24,030 bases of DNA. It comes from Candidatus Methanoplasma reticulitermitis (GTDB lineage: Archaea; Thermoplasmatota; Thermoplasmata; Methanomassiliicoccales; Methanomethylophilaceae). The stretch is taken from positions 1 through 24,030 of the forward strand of contig JAITTK010000066.1 of the NCBI GenBank assembly GCA_031287135.1, read 5' to 3'. Position numbers and translations under genes: made by a program. The notes beneath the pieces were generated by a model, which worked only from the letters and a program-made list of their open reading frames with translations, was not told the DNA's origin and did no database searches. Positions 8,113 through 15,991 of this stretch are shown in pieces (the stretch's first letter is position 1; each line of letters opens with the position of its first letter).

Positions 8113-8631
8113 TCATTTTTGTTCTCTGTACACCTTCATGACCGTGACTTCGTAAACCGCTCCGCATTTCCTGCAGACGGGCTTGTTCGAATCGACGGTG
8201 TTACCGCATTTGCACAGGAACGTATCGTCGCTCTTGGGTATCACCGCGCCGCACGGGCATATGCTCCCTTTCAGGAACCTTCCGCACACGGGACACCGCG
8301 ACCTTTCCGGCTCCCTGACCTCCATCGTGCCGTGGCCGGCACCGCAGTAGGGGCATGAACCCGTCGGTTTCGCGCATGCATCATGGAATATCTTACCGCA
8401 TGTACATTTCGCTATCGGGTCCTCGTCGATCTTGCCGTAGCATATATCACATATTTTCTCGCTTTCCCCGTCATCCAAAAAAGTTGTAGATTTCCTTGAG
8501 GATTTTCCCATCATCTTACCTCGGAGATCGTATTTGGCATCCAGGTAACCTTGGATAACAAAAACAATGGCTATTACTACGACCAACAACACTATCATAC
8601 CCAGAGTAAAAACGGTATCTGCCAAGTCCAT
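8113..8631 (-). CDS. membrane-anchored RING-like/zinc-ribbon protein
   Basis: From the ATG at 8631 the product has 172 residues. An N-terminal membrane helix (about 7-27, VFTLGMIVLLVVVIAIVFVI) is followed by a basic linker and three zinc modules. The first, Cys61-x2-Cys64, Cys76-x-Cys78, His83-x2-Cys86, Cys93-x2-Cys96, has the C4HC3 spacing of RING-CH/PHD-like fingers. The second is CPVC (113-116) with CPC (125-127), and the third CKC (140-142) with CRKC (153-156). An in-frame upstream ATG at 8700 would add 23 residues with no ribosome-binding site and would run through the TATA element, so 8631 is preferred. It is 18 nt before rnp2 and appears to head the superoperon. I do not recognise a named family; function is unknown. 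Confidence 0.75.
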   Translation of the reverse strand: MDLADTVFTLGMIVLLVVVIAIVFVIQGYLDAKYDLRGKMMGKSSRKSTTFLDDGESEKICDICYGKIDEDPIAKCTCGKIFHDACAKPTGSCPYCGAGHGTMEVREPERSRCPVCGRFLKGSICPCGAVIPKSDDTFLCKCGNTVDSNKPVCRKCGAVYEVTVMKVYREQK

Positions 8632-8652
8632 GGTACAGTTAATAAATCTTAT

Positions 8653-8662
8653 CCTTTTAATA
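8653..8662 (-). promoter_or_regulatory. TATA box for the zinc-finger/exosome superoperon
   Basis: Minus-strand reading is TATTAAAAGG, centred about 26 bp upstream of the ATG at 8631, so the transcript would be leaderless or nearly so. A second TATA-like element (ATGTTATATAGG reading, 8689-8700) lies further upstream and would give a leader of about 35 nt. Confidence 0.5.
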
Positions 8663-8903
8663 CTTCTCCACGAAAAATTTGAGGATATCCTATATAACAT
8701 ACTATTTTTATTTTTTTATGCGTTTTTATTACTGTTTTTTGAGTTGAATTACCTTTTTATGAAATATCTATTTTTTCAGTATGAAATTGTATCTGGGTCT
8801 TGCTCAAACGAGCTAACTCTAAATGAGTACGAAGGATTTTTAACGTCTCAAAAAATTATGTGTATAAATCGTATTTGACTATTTTAAACGTTATGTAGTA
8901 AGG

Positions 8904-8913
8904 GCTTTAAAAC
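8904..8913 (+). promoter_or_regulatory. TATA-box candidate for the hdrA-mvhDGA operon
   Basis: GCTTTAAAAC lies about 67 bp before the hdrA start; transcription about 26 nt downstream would give a leader near 40 nt. The region is AT-rich, so other positions (for example GATTAAATTGG at 8942) remain possible. Confidence 0.35.
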
Positions 8914-8963
8914 AGAGAATCATCCCCGTAATTATTCCAATGATTAAATTGGTGTAAAGAAAC

Positions 8964-8968
8964 GGAGG
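8964..8968 (+). promoter_or_regulatory. ribosome-binding site deciding the TTG start of hdrA
   Basis: GGAGG is followed by a 7-nt spacer and then TTG at 8976. No ATG or GTG in frame is near, and the FAD-binding strand (ALVIGGGIAG) begins at the fifth codon, so the TTG must be the start. Confidence 0.8.
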
Positions 8969-8975
8969 CAAAGAT

Positions 8976-11900
8976 TTGACGAAATCAGCATTGGTTATCG
9001 GCGGAGGCATCGCAGGTATACAGGCATCGTTGGATCTTGCGGACAGAGACATACACGTCTATCTGGTGGAGAAGCTCCCGACGATCGGCGGTACTATGTG
9101 TCGTCTCGACAAGACATTCCCAACAAATGACTGTTCAGCATGTATTCTCTCACCCAAGATGGCGGACTGTATCGGACACCCGAACATAACGACCCTCACT
9201 TTCCACGAGGTATTGAAGGTGGAAGGCAAGGCAGGAGACTTCAGTGTCACGGTCAAGAAGAAGGCAAGGTATGTCGACCCGAAATCATGCACTGCATGCG
9301 GGGACTGCCTTTCAAAGTGTCCGTCCAAAGGTATACCCGACGAGTTCGAGTATGGTCTGACCACGAGGAGGGCCATATACATACCGCACGCACAGGCGGT
9401 GCCCAGGGTCGCCATCATAGACGCGGCGAACTGCAGGATGATACAGAGCGGCAAGTGCGGTGTGTGCGCTAAGGTCTGCGGTAAATCCGCCATCAATTAT
9501 GATGACAAAGACGAGGAGTTCAAAATAGAGGTCGGTTCGATAATAGCCGCACCCGGATTCAAGGTCTGGAATGCTGAGATCGCATCCGAATACGGATACG
9601 GCAGGTTCAAGAACGTCGTCACCGCACTCGAGTTCGAAAGGATGATGTGCGCGTCCGGCCCGGAGAGAGGACACATAGCGGTACCCTCTTCGCATGAGGA
9701 ACCCAAGAAAATCGCGTTCATCCAGTGCTGCGGTTCAAGATCTGACAAACCCGGCTGGAAGAAGTACTGCTCGTCCGTATGCTGCATGTATGCTACGAAA
9801 CAGGCAATGATAACCAAAGAGCACCTCGATGTCCAGGAGGACATATTCTTCATGGACATAAGGTCCTACGGTAAAGAGTTCGAGGCGTACATAGAGAGGG
9901 GGCAGAAAGAATACGGGATACGGATGCACAGGTCCGCCCGTGTGTCCAATATCGAAGAGGACCCCGTGACGAAGAAGCTCACGGTCAACTTCACGAACTC
10001 CGACGGCGACGGTACATCGGAGGAATACGACATAGTCGTTCTCTCGATAGGCCTCAACCCGCCCGACGGCGCAGAGGAATTCGCCGAGACGCTCGGGATA
10101 GAGCTCAATGATTCGGGATTCTGCAAGACCGAGGTATTCAGTCCTCTCAACACGACGAGAGAGGGAGTGTTCGTCACCGGTGCTTTCGCCGCACCCAAGG
10201 ACATACCCACATCCGTGGCCGAAGCAAGCGGATCCGCCGGGAAGGCCGGAGCGTACATCGTAGACGACAAATTCGTCCCATGCGCGCCGAAGGAATACCC
10301 TCCGGAAAAGGACGTCGAGGGCAAAGAGCCCCGCGTGGGAGTATGGGTGTGCCACTGCGGTATAAACATCGGGTCCGTGGTCGACGTACCGGAGGTCACC
10401 GAGTATGCGAAGACCCTCCCGCATGTCGTGCTGTCGAGACAGTCCCAATATGCATGCGCACAGGACTGTCTGGAAGAGATATCCAAGGCCATACGCGAAG
10501 AGGACCTGAACAGGGTCGTTGTCGCATCATGTACGCCCAGGACGCATGAGCCCCTTTTCAGAGAGGCATGCAGGAACGGAGGTCTGAACAAATACCTGTT
10601 CAACATGGCCAACATCCGTGACCAGTGCTCGTGGATTCACATGCACGCGCACGAGGCGGCGACCGAGAAGGCGAGGGACCTCCTGAGGATGGCCATCGCA
10701 AAGGCGGCACTCCTGGAACCCCTGGTCGGTTCCGAGATATCCGTCACGAAGTCGGCCGCCGTGATCGGGGGAGGAGTGACCGGGATGACCGCCGCGCTCG
10801 ACATCGCGGCCCAGGGTATACCTGTTCACATAATAGAGAGGAACAATGAACTCGGAGGATTTGCCCTGAACTTCAACCACAAGGAAGACGGCAAAGACGT
10901 CGTCGGGTTTGTCAAAGAACTCGTCTCCAAAGTCGAGAACAACAAGAACATAACCGTTCACAAGGGAGTGACCGTCAGGGATATCCCCGGGTTCGTCGGG
11001 AACTTCAGGGTCATCGCGGACGGACGCGCGGAGATACCAGTCGGGGCGGTTTTGTTCGCGACAGGGGCGGCGCAGTACAACCCATCCGAATACAACTTCG
11101 GTAAGGACAAGAAAGTCATGACCACCGTGCAGCTGGAGGAGGCCCTCGCGAAAGGCAAGTTCAACGGGAAGAACATAGCCTTCGTCCAGTGCGTGGGTTC
11201 GAGGAACAGCAGCGTGAAATACTGTTCCCGTGTCTGCTGTGCCGGATCGTTGCGCAATGCGATACAGATAAAGATGAACGATCCGACCGCCAATGTGACG
11301 ATAATCCACAAGGACATAAGGACGTACGGATTCCGCGAGGAGCTCTACAACAAGGCATCGAGCCTCGGTGTTAAGTTCCTCAGGTACTGTGCCGACGACG
11401 CGATGCCGGACTTCACCGGCGATGTCGTCAAGGCCCACGATACCATACTCGGAAGGGATGTCGGCATACCGGTGGACACGTTGGTCCTCGCGGCAGGGAT
11501 ATCCCCGCTCCGCGAGGAGAAGGAAGAGCTCGCGAAGATGGTGAAGGTCCCGATAAGCAAGGACGGGTTCTTCTTCGAGGCTCACCAGAAACTCAGGCCG
11601 GTGGATTTCGCCACGGAGGGCGTATATGTAGCCGGTGCCGCGCACTGGCCCAAATTCATGGACGAGTGCATAGCCCAGGGTTCAGGTGCAGCGGCAAGGA
11701 TGCTGACCATCATATCCAAGGATAAACTGATATCCGAGGGCATAGTGGCCGTCTCCAATCCGGAGCTGTGTGACGGTTGCGGCATCTGCGAGGGATGCTG
11801 CGATTACAACGCCATAACGATCGTGACCGCAGAGGACGGAAGACTGAGGAGCAACGTGAACCCCGGTCTCTGCAAGGGATGCGGATCATGCGTGGCCTCA

Positions 11901-11990
11901 TGTCCGGCAGGAGCCATGGAACAGAGAGGATTCAGGAACAAGCAGATAATCGCAGAGATCGACGCATTGTTCGACAAGGCAGGAGCGTGA
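8976..11990 (+). CDS. hdrA: heterodisulfide reductase subunit A, long form with two flavin domains
   Basis: At 1004 residues this is far longer than a classical HdrA (about 650). Residues 1-435 are a thioredoxin-reductase-like FAD domain (GGGIAGI at 9-15, the HdrA-type TNDCSACILSPKM at 50-62) with a ferredoxin insert (Cys105/108/111/115 and a second set near 153-168) and a YCSSVCC motif at 264-270. Residues 450-585 match the classical HdrA N-terminal domain (CHCGINI at 459-465, ASCTPRTHEPLF at 517-528). Residues 592-905 are a second FAD domain (GGGVTGM at 598-604, YCSRVCC at 749-755) without a ferredoxin insert. Residues 930-980 hold two 4Fe-4S motifs. HdrA bifurcates electrons from H2, via MvhDGA, to ferredoxin and to HdrBC for CoM-S-S-CoB reduction. 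It begins with TTG and opens the operon; hdrB and hdrC are absent here. Confidence 0.93.
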   Translation: MTKSALVIGGGIAGIQASLDLADRDIHVYLVEKLPTIGGTMCRLDKTFPTNDCSACILSPKMADCIGHPNITTLTFHEVLKVEGKAGDFSVTVKKKARYVDPKSCTACGDCLSKCPSKGIPDEFEYGLTTRRAIYIPHAQAVPRVAIIDAANCRMIQSGKCGVCAKVCGKSAINYDDKDEEFKIEVGSIIAAPGFKVWNAEIASEYGYGRFKNVVTALEFERMMCASGPERGHIAVPSSHEEPKKIAFIQCCGSRSDKPGWKKYCSSVCCMYATKQAMITKEHLDVQEDIFFMDIRSYGKEFEAYIERGQKEYGIRMHRSARVSNIEEDPVTKKLTVNFTNSDGDGTSEEYDIVVLSIGLNPPDGAEEFAETLGIELNDSGFCKTEVFSPLNTTREGVFVTGAFAAPKDIPTSVAEASGSAGKAGAYIVDDKFVPCAPKEYPPEKDVEGKEPRVGVWVCHCGINIGSVVDVPEVTEYAKTLPHVVLSRQSQYACAQDCLEEISKAIREEDLNRVVVASCTPRTHEPLFREACRNGGLNKYLFNMANIRDQCSWIHMHAHEAATEKARDLLRMAIAKAALLEPLVGSEISVTKSAAVIGGGVTGMTAALDIAAQGIPVHIIERNNELGGFALNFNHKEDGKDVVGFVKELVSKVENNKNITVHKGVTVRDIPGFVGNFRVIADGRAEIPVGAVLFATGAAQYNPSEYNFGKDKKVMTTVQLEEALAKGKFNGKNIAFVQCVGSRNSSVKYCSRVCCAGSLRNAIQIKMNDPTANVTIIHKDIRTYGFREELYNKASSLGVKFLRYCADDAMPDFTGDVVKAHDTILGRDVGIPVDTLVLAAGISPLREEKEELAKMVKVPISKDGFFFEAHQKLRPVDFATEGVYVAGAAHWPKFMDECIAQGSGAAARMLTIISKDKLISEGIVAVSNPELCDGCGICEGCCDYNAITIVTAEDGRLRSNVNPGLCKGCGSCVASCPAGAMEQRGFRNKQIIAEIDALFDKAGA

Positions 11991-11995
11991 TTAAG

Positions 11996-12415
11996 ATGTC
12001 AGAATTTGAACCGAAAATTGTAGCGTTTTGCTGCAACTGGTGCTCATACGCCGGAGCGGACGGAGCAGGTGTCGCAAGACTGCAGATGCCCACGAACTTC
12101 CGTATCATAAGGACGATGTGCTCGGCAAGGGTCGACCCCGAATTCATACTCAGGTCGCTGGCCAAGGGAGCGGACGGAGTCATAATACTCGGCTGCCACC
12201 CGGCAGACTGCCACTACATCGGAGGGAACTACAGGGCAAGGAGAAGGATAGCACTGATCAGGCTGGTGCTCGAGCAGTACGGATTCGACCCCAAGAGATT
12301 GAGACTCGAGTGGGTTTCGGCGTCCGAGGGGGAGAAATTCCAGAAGACGCTCACCGACTTCGTGAACACCATCAAAGAGCTCGGGCCCACACCGTTGCAA
12401 CAGGAGGGAGAGTAA
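11996..12415 (+). CDS. mvhD: F420-non-reducing hydrogenase iron-sulfur subunit D
   Basis: From the ATG at 11996 the product has 139 residues. It has the MvhD cysteine pattern: FCCNWCSY (Cys12, 13, 16), RTMCSARVDPEF (Cys42) and GCHPADCHY (Cys67, Cys72), which bind a 2Fe-2S cluster. MvhD carries electrons from the MvhAG hydrogenase to HdrA and is the physical link in the Mvh-Hdr complex. The frame is open upstream inside hdrA, but the homologous protein starts here, and GGAG (11982-11985) precedes the ATG by 10 nt. The hdrA stop is 5 nt upstream. Length is normal for MvhD. Confidence 0.95.
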   Translation: MSEFEPKIVAFCCNWCSYAGADGAGVARLQMPTNFRIIRTMCSARVDPEFILRSLAKGADGVIILGCHPADCHYIGGNYRARRRIALIRLVLEQYGFDPKRLRLEWVSASEGEKFQKTLTDFVNTIKELGPTPLQQEGE

Positions 12416-12416
12416 A

Positions 12417-13652
12417 ATGTCCTTTTTTGACAGATTCAGAAAAAAGAACGATGCCGGAACGGCCAAGAAAGAGGTCGCAAAGGACGTAAAGAAAGATGCC
12501 AAGACGAAGACCGCACCGGCGGTATCCGGCGGATCGTGCTACACCAAGACGGCGGAGTCCATATCCACCGCACAGCTTCCGGCCGCAGACCTCGGAGAAC
12601 TCCTTCCGGGAGCGCCCCCGAACGGCAAGATAAACCTTGCCATATACTGGGCGGCGGCATGCGGAGGATGCGATGTCTCCCTTCTCGACATAAACGAGAG
12701 GATACTCACGGTGGGCGACATGGCGAACATAGTCATGTGGCCTATCGCCTCGGACGGAAAGGAGCATGACATAGCCGCGATGGAGGACGGGGAGATAACC
12801 GTCTCGATAATATCGGGTGCTGTAAGGAACACTGAGAACGAGCACATGGTGAAACTTCTCAGGAAGAAATCGAAGATCGTCGTGTGCTACGGGGCGTGCG
12901 CCTGTTTCGGAGGTTCTCCGGCACTTGCCAACCTCGTCCCGGGCGGGAAGAACGAAATTTTGGACTACGTGTACAAAAAGATACCCTCCACAGCGAACTT
13001 CCAGGCCGATTACCACAAGAACTCACCCGTGATCCCGCAGACAAAGTACGCCGCACCGGAGGGAGAACTCGTCCTTCCGACGCTTTATGACACGGTCAGG
13101 ACACTTGACCAGGTCATAGATGTCGATTACTTCGTTCCCGGATGCCCGCCTCTGCAGGAGTCGATATCCTACATGCTGAAAGCAGTGGCCGACTTCGCAT
13201 ACGGCGGTGTCCCTCTGCCCCCCAAGGGAACGACGATCGGCGTGGTTACGAGGACGCTGTGCGAACAGTGCCCGAGACGCAAAGAGTACAGGAGAATAAC
13301 GAAGATCGTGGAGCCGCACGAGATAGACGTGGACCCCGAACTGTGTCTGGTGGACCAGGGCATACTGTGCCTCGGTCCGGCCACGGTCGGAGGGTGCAAC
13401 GCGAGATGCACGAGGGCGGGGCAGCCCTGCCGCGGATGCTACGGACCGACGACGGCGGTTCAGGAACAGGGAGCGAGCGCCCTTACGGCGATAGCGTCGC
13501 TGTTCCCGGTCCTTGATGAGGATGCCACGATGGAAGAGGACAAGGTCATAGACATAATGTCCACGATAAAAGATCCGCTCGGATACTTCTATGCATTCAC
13601 CATGGGCAAGTCCCTGATCAAGAAGTCCGTTACGGAAAAGGGAGGTAAATAA
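12417..13652 (+). CDS. mvhG: F420-non-reducing [NiFe]-hydrogenase small subunit G, with N-terminal extension
   Basis: The 411-residue product contains the [NiFe] small-subunit core: CGGCD (Cys82, Cys85), VCYGACACFGG (157-166) and PGCPP (Cys243) for the proximal cluster, then a C-terminal cysteine set (Cys282, 285, 310, 318, 327, 331, 338, 341) able to hold two more clusters. These wire the active site of MvhA to MvhD. The first 70 residues are extra relative to classical MvhG (about 300 residues): a lysine-rich MSFFDRFRKK start followed by a low-complexity Ala/Lys/Thr stretch. There is no Tat signal (no RRxFxK followed by a hydrophobic segment), fitting a cytoplasmic group 3c enzyme. A GGAGGGAGAG ribosome-binding region precedes the ATG, supporting the long start. 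Confidence 0.94.
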   Translation: MSFFDRFRKKNDAGTAKKEVAKDVKKDAKTKTAPAVSGGSCYTKTAESISTAQLPAADLGELLPGAPPNGKINLAIYWAAACGGCDVSLLDINERILTVGDMANIVMWPIASDGKEHDIAAMEDGEITVSIISGAVRNTENEHMVKLLRKKSKIVVCYGACACFGGSPALANLVPGGKNEILDYVYKKIPSTANFQADYHKNSPVIPQTKYAAPEGELVLPTLYDTVRTLDQVIDVDYFVPGCPPLQESISYMLKAVADFAYGGVPLPPKGTTIGVVTRTLCEQCPRRKEYRRITKIVEPHEIDVDPELCLVDQGILCLGPATVGGCNARCTRAGQPCRGCYGPTTAVQEQGASALTAIASLFPVLDEDATMEEDKVIDIMSTIKDPLGYFYAFTMGKSLIKKSVTEKGGK

Positions 13653-13653
13653 A

Positions 13654-15171
13654 ATGACAGGCCCCGTAATATGGGACGAAAAACAGAAGGCCACCACCAA
13701 CAGGGTGACCATCGACCCGATAACACGCCTTGAGGGTCACGGAAAGATAGAGATATTCCTCGATGACAGCGGGAACGTCAGCAACGCATACTGGCAGGTA
13801 CCCGAGGTCAGAGGGTTCGAGAGATTCTGCATAGGCAGGAAGGTAGTCGAGCTGAACCAGATAACCTCCAGGCTCTGCGGTGTATGCCCCGGGGCGCACC
13901 ACATGGCCGCAACGAAGGCTATCGACGGCTGCTACAGCACAAAGCCCACGGAGGCGGCATTCCTGCTGAGGGATCTGTTCTATCACGCACACTTCGTGCA
14001 CAGCCACATAGCGCACTTCTACGCTCTGGCGGCACCGGACTTCGTATGCGGCCCGGCAGCCCCTGCGGCGGAAAGGAATGTTCTGGGTGTCGTCGCGCGC
14101 GTCGGACTGGAGCTTGGTTCTGCGGTCCTGAAGGCGCGTGCCGAGGCACAGAAGATACAGGGGATAATCGGCGGAAAGCCGACCCACCCGGTCATGGGCG
14201 TTCCAGGCGGTGTGAGCAAGGCCATAAACAAAGAAGAGGAGAAGGAGATCCAGGGATATGCAGACAACCTGGTCGCATTCGCCGAGACCTCGTTGGGCGT
14301 GTTCAAGAGCGTAGTGCTCGATAATTCCGAGTATTTGGATATAATAAAGAACTCGGACCTGTACTACAATGAGTTCTACAACATGGGTCTCGTAAGCCCC
14401 AAGAACCAGCTTGAATTCCATGACGGACAGGTGCGCGTCGTCGATCAGAAGGGGAAAGAGGTTGACAGGTACGATCCCTACGACTATCTCGATCACATCG
14501 GAGAAGCGGTCGAACCCTGGTCGTATGAGAAGTTCCCGTACCTCAGGAAACCCGGATACAAAGGACTGGTGGCAGGTGTCGACAGCGGAATGTACCGCGC
14601 AACGCCTCTCGGAAGGCTGAATGTCTCCGACAGCATATCGACCCCGAAGGCGCAGGCCGCATTCGAGGAGTTCAAGGCGACGTTCAAGAGCCTTGGCGTC
14701 GAGGGGCCGGTGCACTTCAATCTGGCGACTCACTGGGCGAGGATCATCGAGATGCTCTACGCCGCAGAGAAGGTCCATGCGGATGCGTACAACCCCAATG
14801 TCACTGATGCCAACATAAAGCAGAAGGACATAGTCCCCGGAGGACGCGGTGTCGGATGCGTCGAGGCCCCGAGAGGAACCCTCACGCACGACTACACCTG
14901 CGACGAGAACGGGATAGTGACTTCATGCAACCTGGTCGTCGGTACCACGAACAACAACGGGCCGATAAACATCGACACCGTCAAGATCGCGAAGGCCGTG
15001 ATCAAGGACTACGAGATATCCCCGGGTCTTCTGAACATGGTCGAGATGGCTTTCAGGGTCTACGATCCCTGCAACTCATGCGCGACCCACAGCCTTCCGG
15101 GTCAGATGCCTCTGAAGGCAGTGGTGAGATACGCCGACGGCTCCGAGTACAAGACCGTATCCAGGAACTGA
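13654..15171 (+). CDS. mvhA: F420-non-reducing [NiFe]-hydrogenase large subunit A
   Basis: The 505-residue product has DPITRLEGHG at 21-30 (Glu28 is the conserved proton-path residue), the L1 motif RLCGVCPGAHH with nickel ligands Cys75 and Cys78, and the L2 motif DPCNSCATH at 471-479 with Cys473 and Cys476. All four Ni-Fe ligands are present, so the enzyme should be active. After His479 come 26 residues, a tail typically removed by a maturation protease in this enzyme class; no such protease gene is in the window. It oxidises H2 for HdrA-driven bifurcation. GGAGG sits 7-8 nt before the ATG, and the mvhG stop is one base upstream. It is the last gene of the operon. Confidence 0.96.
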   Translation: MTGPVIWDEKQKATTNRVTIDPITRLEGHGKIEIFLDDSGNVSNAYWQVPEVRGFERFCIGRKVVELNQITSRLCGVCPGAHHMAATKAIDGCYSTKPTEAAFLLRDLFYHAHFVHSHIAHFYALAAPDFVCGPAAPAAERNVLGVVARVGLELGSAVLKARAEAQKIQGIIGGKPTHPVMGVPGGVSKAINKEEEKEIQGYADNLVAFAETSLGVFKSVVLDNSEYLDIIKNSDLYYNEFYNMGLVSPKNQLEFHDGQVRVVDQKGKEVDRYDPYDYLDHIGEAVEPWSYEKFPYLRKPGYKGLVAGVDSGMYRATPLGRLNVSDSISTPKAQAAFEEFKATFKSLGVEGPVHFNLATHWARIIEMLYAAEKVHADAYNPNVTDANIKQKDIVPGGRGVGCVEAPRGTLTHDYTCDENGIVTSCNLVVGTTNNNGPINIDTVKIAKAVIKDYEISPGLLNMVEMAFRVYDPCNSCATHSLPGQMPLKAVVRYADGSEYKTVSRN

Positions 15172-15179
15172 GATGAAAC

Positions 15180-15200
15180 AGAGGGGAAACCCTCTTTATT
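15180..15200 (+). terminator. hairpin and T-rich tract ending the hdrA-mvhDGA operon
   Basis: AGAGGG-GAAA-CCCTCT is a perfect 6-bp stem with a GNRA tetraloop, starting 8 nt after the mvhA stop and followed by TTATT and further T runs to about 15218. It lies between convergent genes; the last bases overlap the stop of the phosphoesterase on the other strand. Confidence 0.7.
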
Positions 15201-15987
15201 CAATATTTTTAGTTTTTATGCGTTTTCCCCAGCCGGGTCGATCGCTCCCCTTGATCATAAGGCCGGAGAGTCTTCCGAGATCGATGCCGTCCAAGAGATG
15301 TACGGTCGCATTCCCGAGGTCGAGCAAACCTCCTCCCATGACCGGACCCAGGAGAGGTTCGCCGATAATGTTCACCGGGGAACCGCCGAGCATCCTGTTG
15401 AATGCCGGGATTATAATGAATCTCCGGGGTAGGGTACGGTATCTGTCAGATGAGGTATCCAGAAAACTCCCTCTGACCCAGCACGGTTCGTTCACTTGCC
15501 TGCCGACTCCGTCCCGGAACATAACCGCGGGATGGTCGTGGGCCATTACAAGTGTTTCCGAATCCATGACATCCTCAGACGGCCAGGTATGTCCGTGTAT
15601 GAACCCGATGCCCTCCCTTTTCATGCCGGAGGCCGGTACTATCCTTACATGGCCGGGAAGGAACTCCTCTATGTTCGTGTCATGGTTGCCCCTGACCACA
15701 TCGATGCTGTCGAAACGTTCCAGCAGTCTTTCGAAGAAGACGGGTATCTCCGCATATTCCTGTTTGGTCGACCCGGGAACGGAATCCTTGACGTCACCGA
15801 GGACGATCAGCCTGCTCGCGGAATCTCCGGCGGCCTCCATTATCGAATCGAACATGCTGTCCGTGCGGGAAGTAAGGTGAAATCCCTTGGACCGCATATG
15901 CGATTCAATGCCTATGTGGAGATCCCCTATGACCAGATGCTCGTCTGCCCTGAGGGCGGGTATGCCGTGAACGGGCTGCAGGTCCAT
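15196..15987 (-). CDS. archaeal metallophosphoesterase (MJ0037-like)
   Basis: The 263-residue product has all calcineurin-type phosphoesterase motifs: GDLH at 21-24, GD at 64-65, GNHD at 100-103, HGH near 131-133 and AHDHP at 149-153. These bind two metal ions. The combination of an N-terminal VIGDLHIGIE with a late HGHTWP/AHDHP pair fits the archaeal MJ0037-like family, predicted phosphoesterases often found near Lhr-type helicases; no helicase gene is visible here. Its ATG follows the nnr stop by four bases, with the stop embedded in an AAGGTGAT ribosome-binding site, so it is the last gene of the S8e operon. The substrate is unknown. Confidence 0.85.
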   Translation of the reverse strand: MDLQPVHGIPALRADEHLVIGDLHIGIESHMRSKGFHLTSRTDSMFDSIMEAAGDSASRLIVLGDVKDSVPGSTKQEYAEIPVFFERLLERFDSIDVVRGNHDTNIEEFLPGHVRIVPASGMKREGIGFIHGHTWPSEDVMDSETLVMAHDHPAVMFRDGVGRQVNEPCWVRGSFLDTSSDRYRTLPRRFIIIPAFNRMLGGSPVNIIGEPLLGPVMGGGLLDLGNATVHLLDGIDLGRLSGLMIKGSDRPGWGKRIKTKNIE

Positions 15988-15991
15988 CTTA

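Larger units (their letters stand above)
8632..8975. other. AT-rich divergent intergenic region
   Basis: These 344 bp lie between the zinc-finger gene (minus) and hdrA (plus). They are much more AT-rich than the flanking genes, with long T runs between 8700 and 8770. They should hold promoters for both major operons. I see no convincing protein gene; the plus-strand frame 8567-8878 overlaps the zinc-finger gene and has a composition typical of noncoding sequence. No clear RNA gene was found. Confidence 0.7.

Noticed and set aside
8567..8878. 103-residue plus-strand frame
   Set aside because: It overlaps the start of the zinc-finger gene and reads AT-rich noncoding sequence as Phe/Leu-rich nonsense.
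10527..11645. 372-residue minus-strand frame inside hdrA
   Set aside because: It is the codon-bias shadow of hdrA; no motif or ribosome-binding site is seen.
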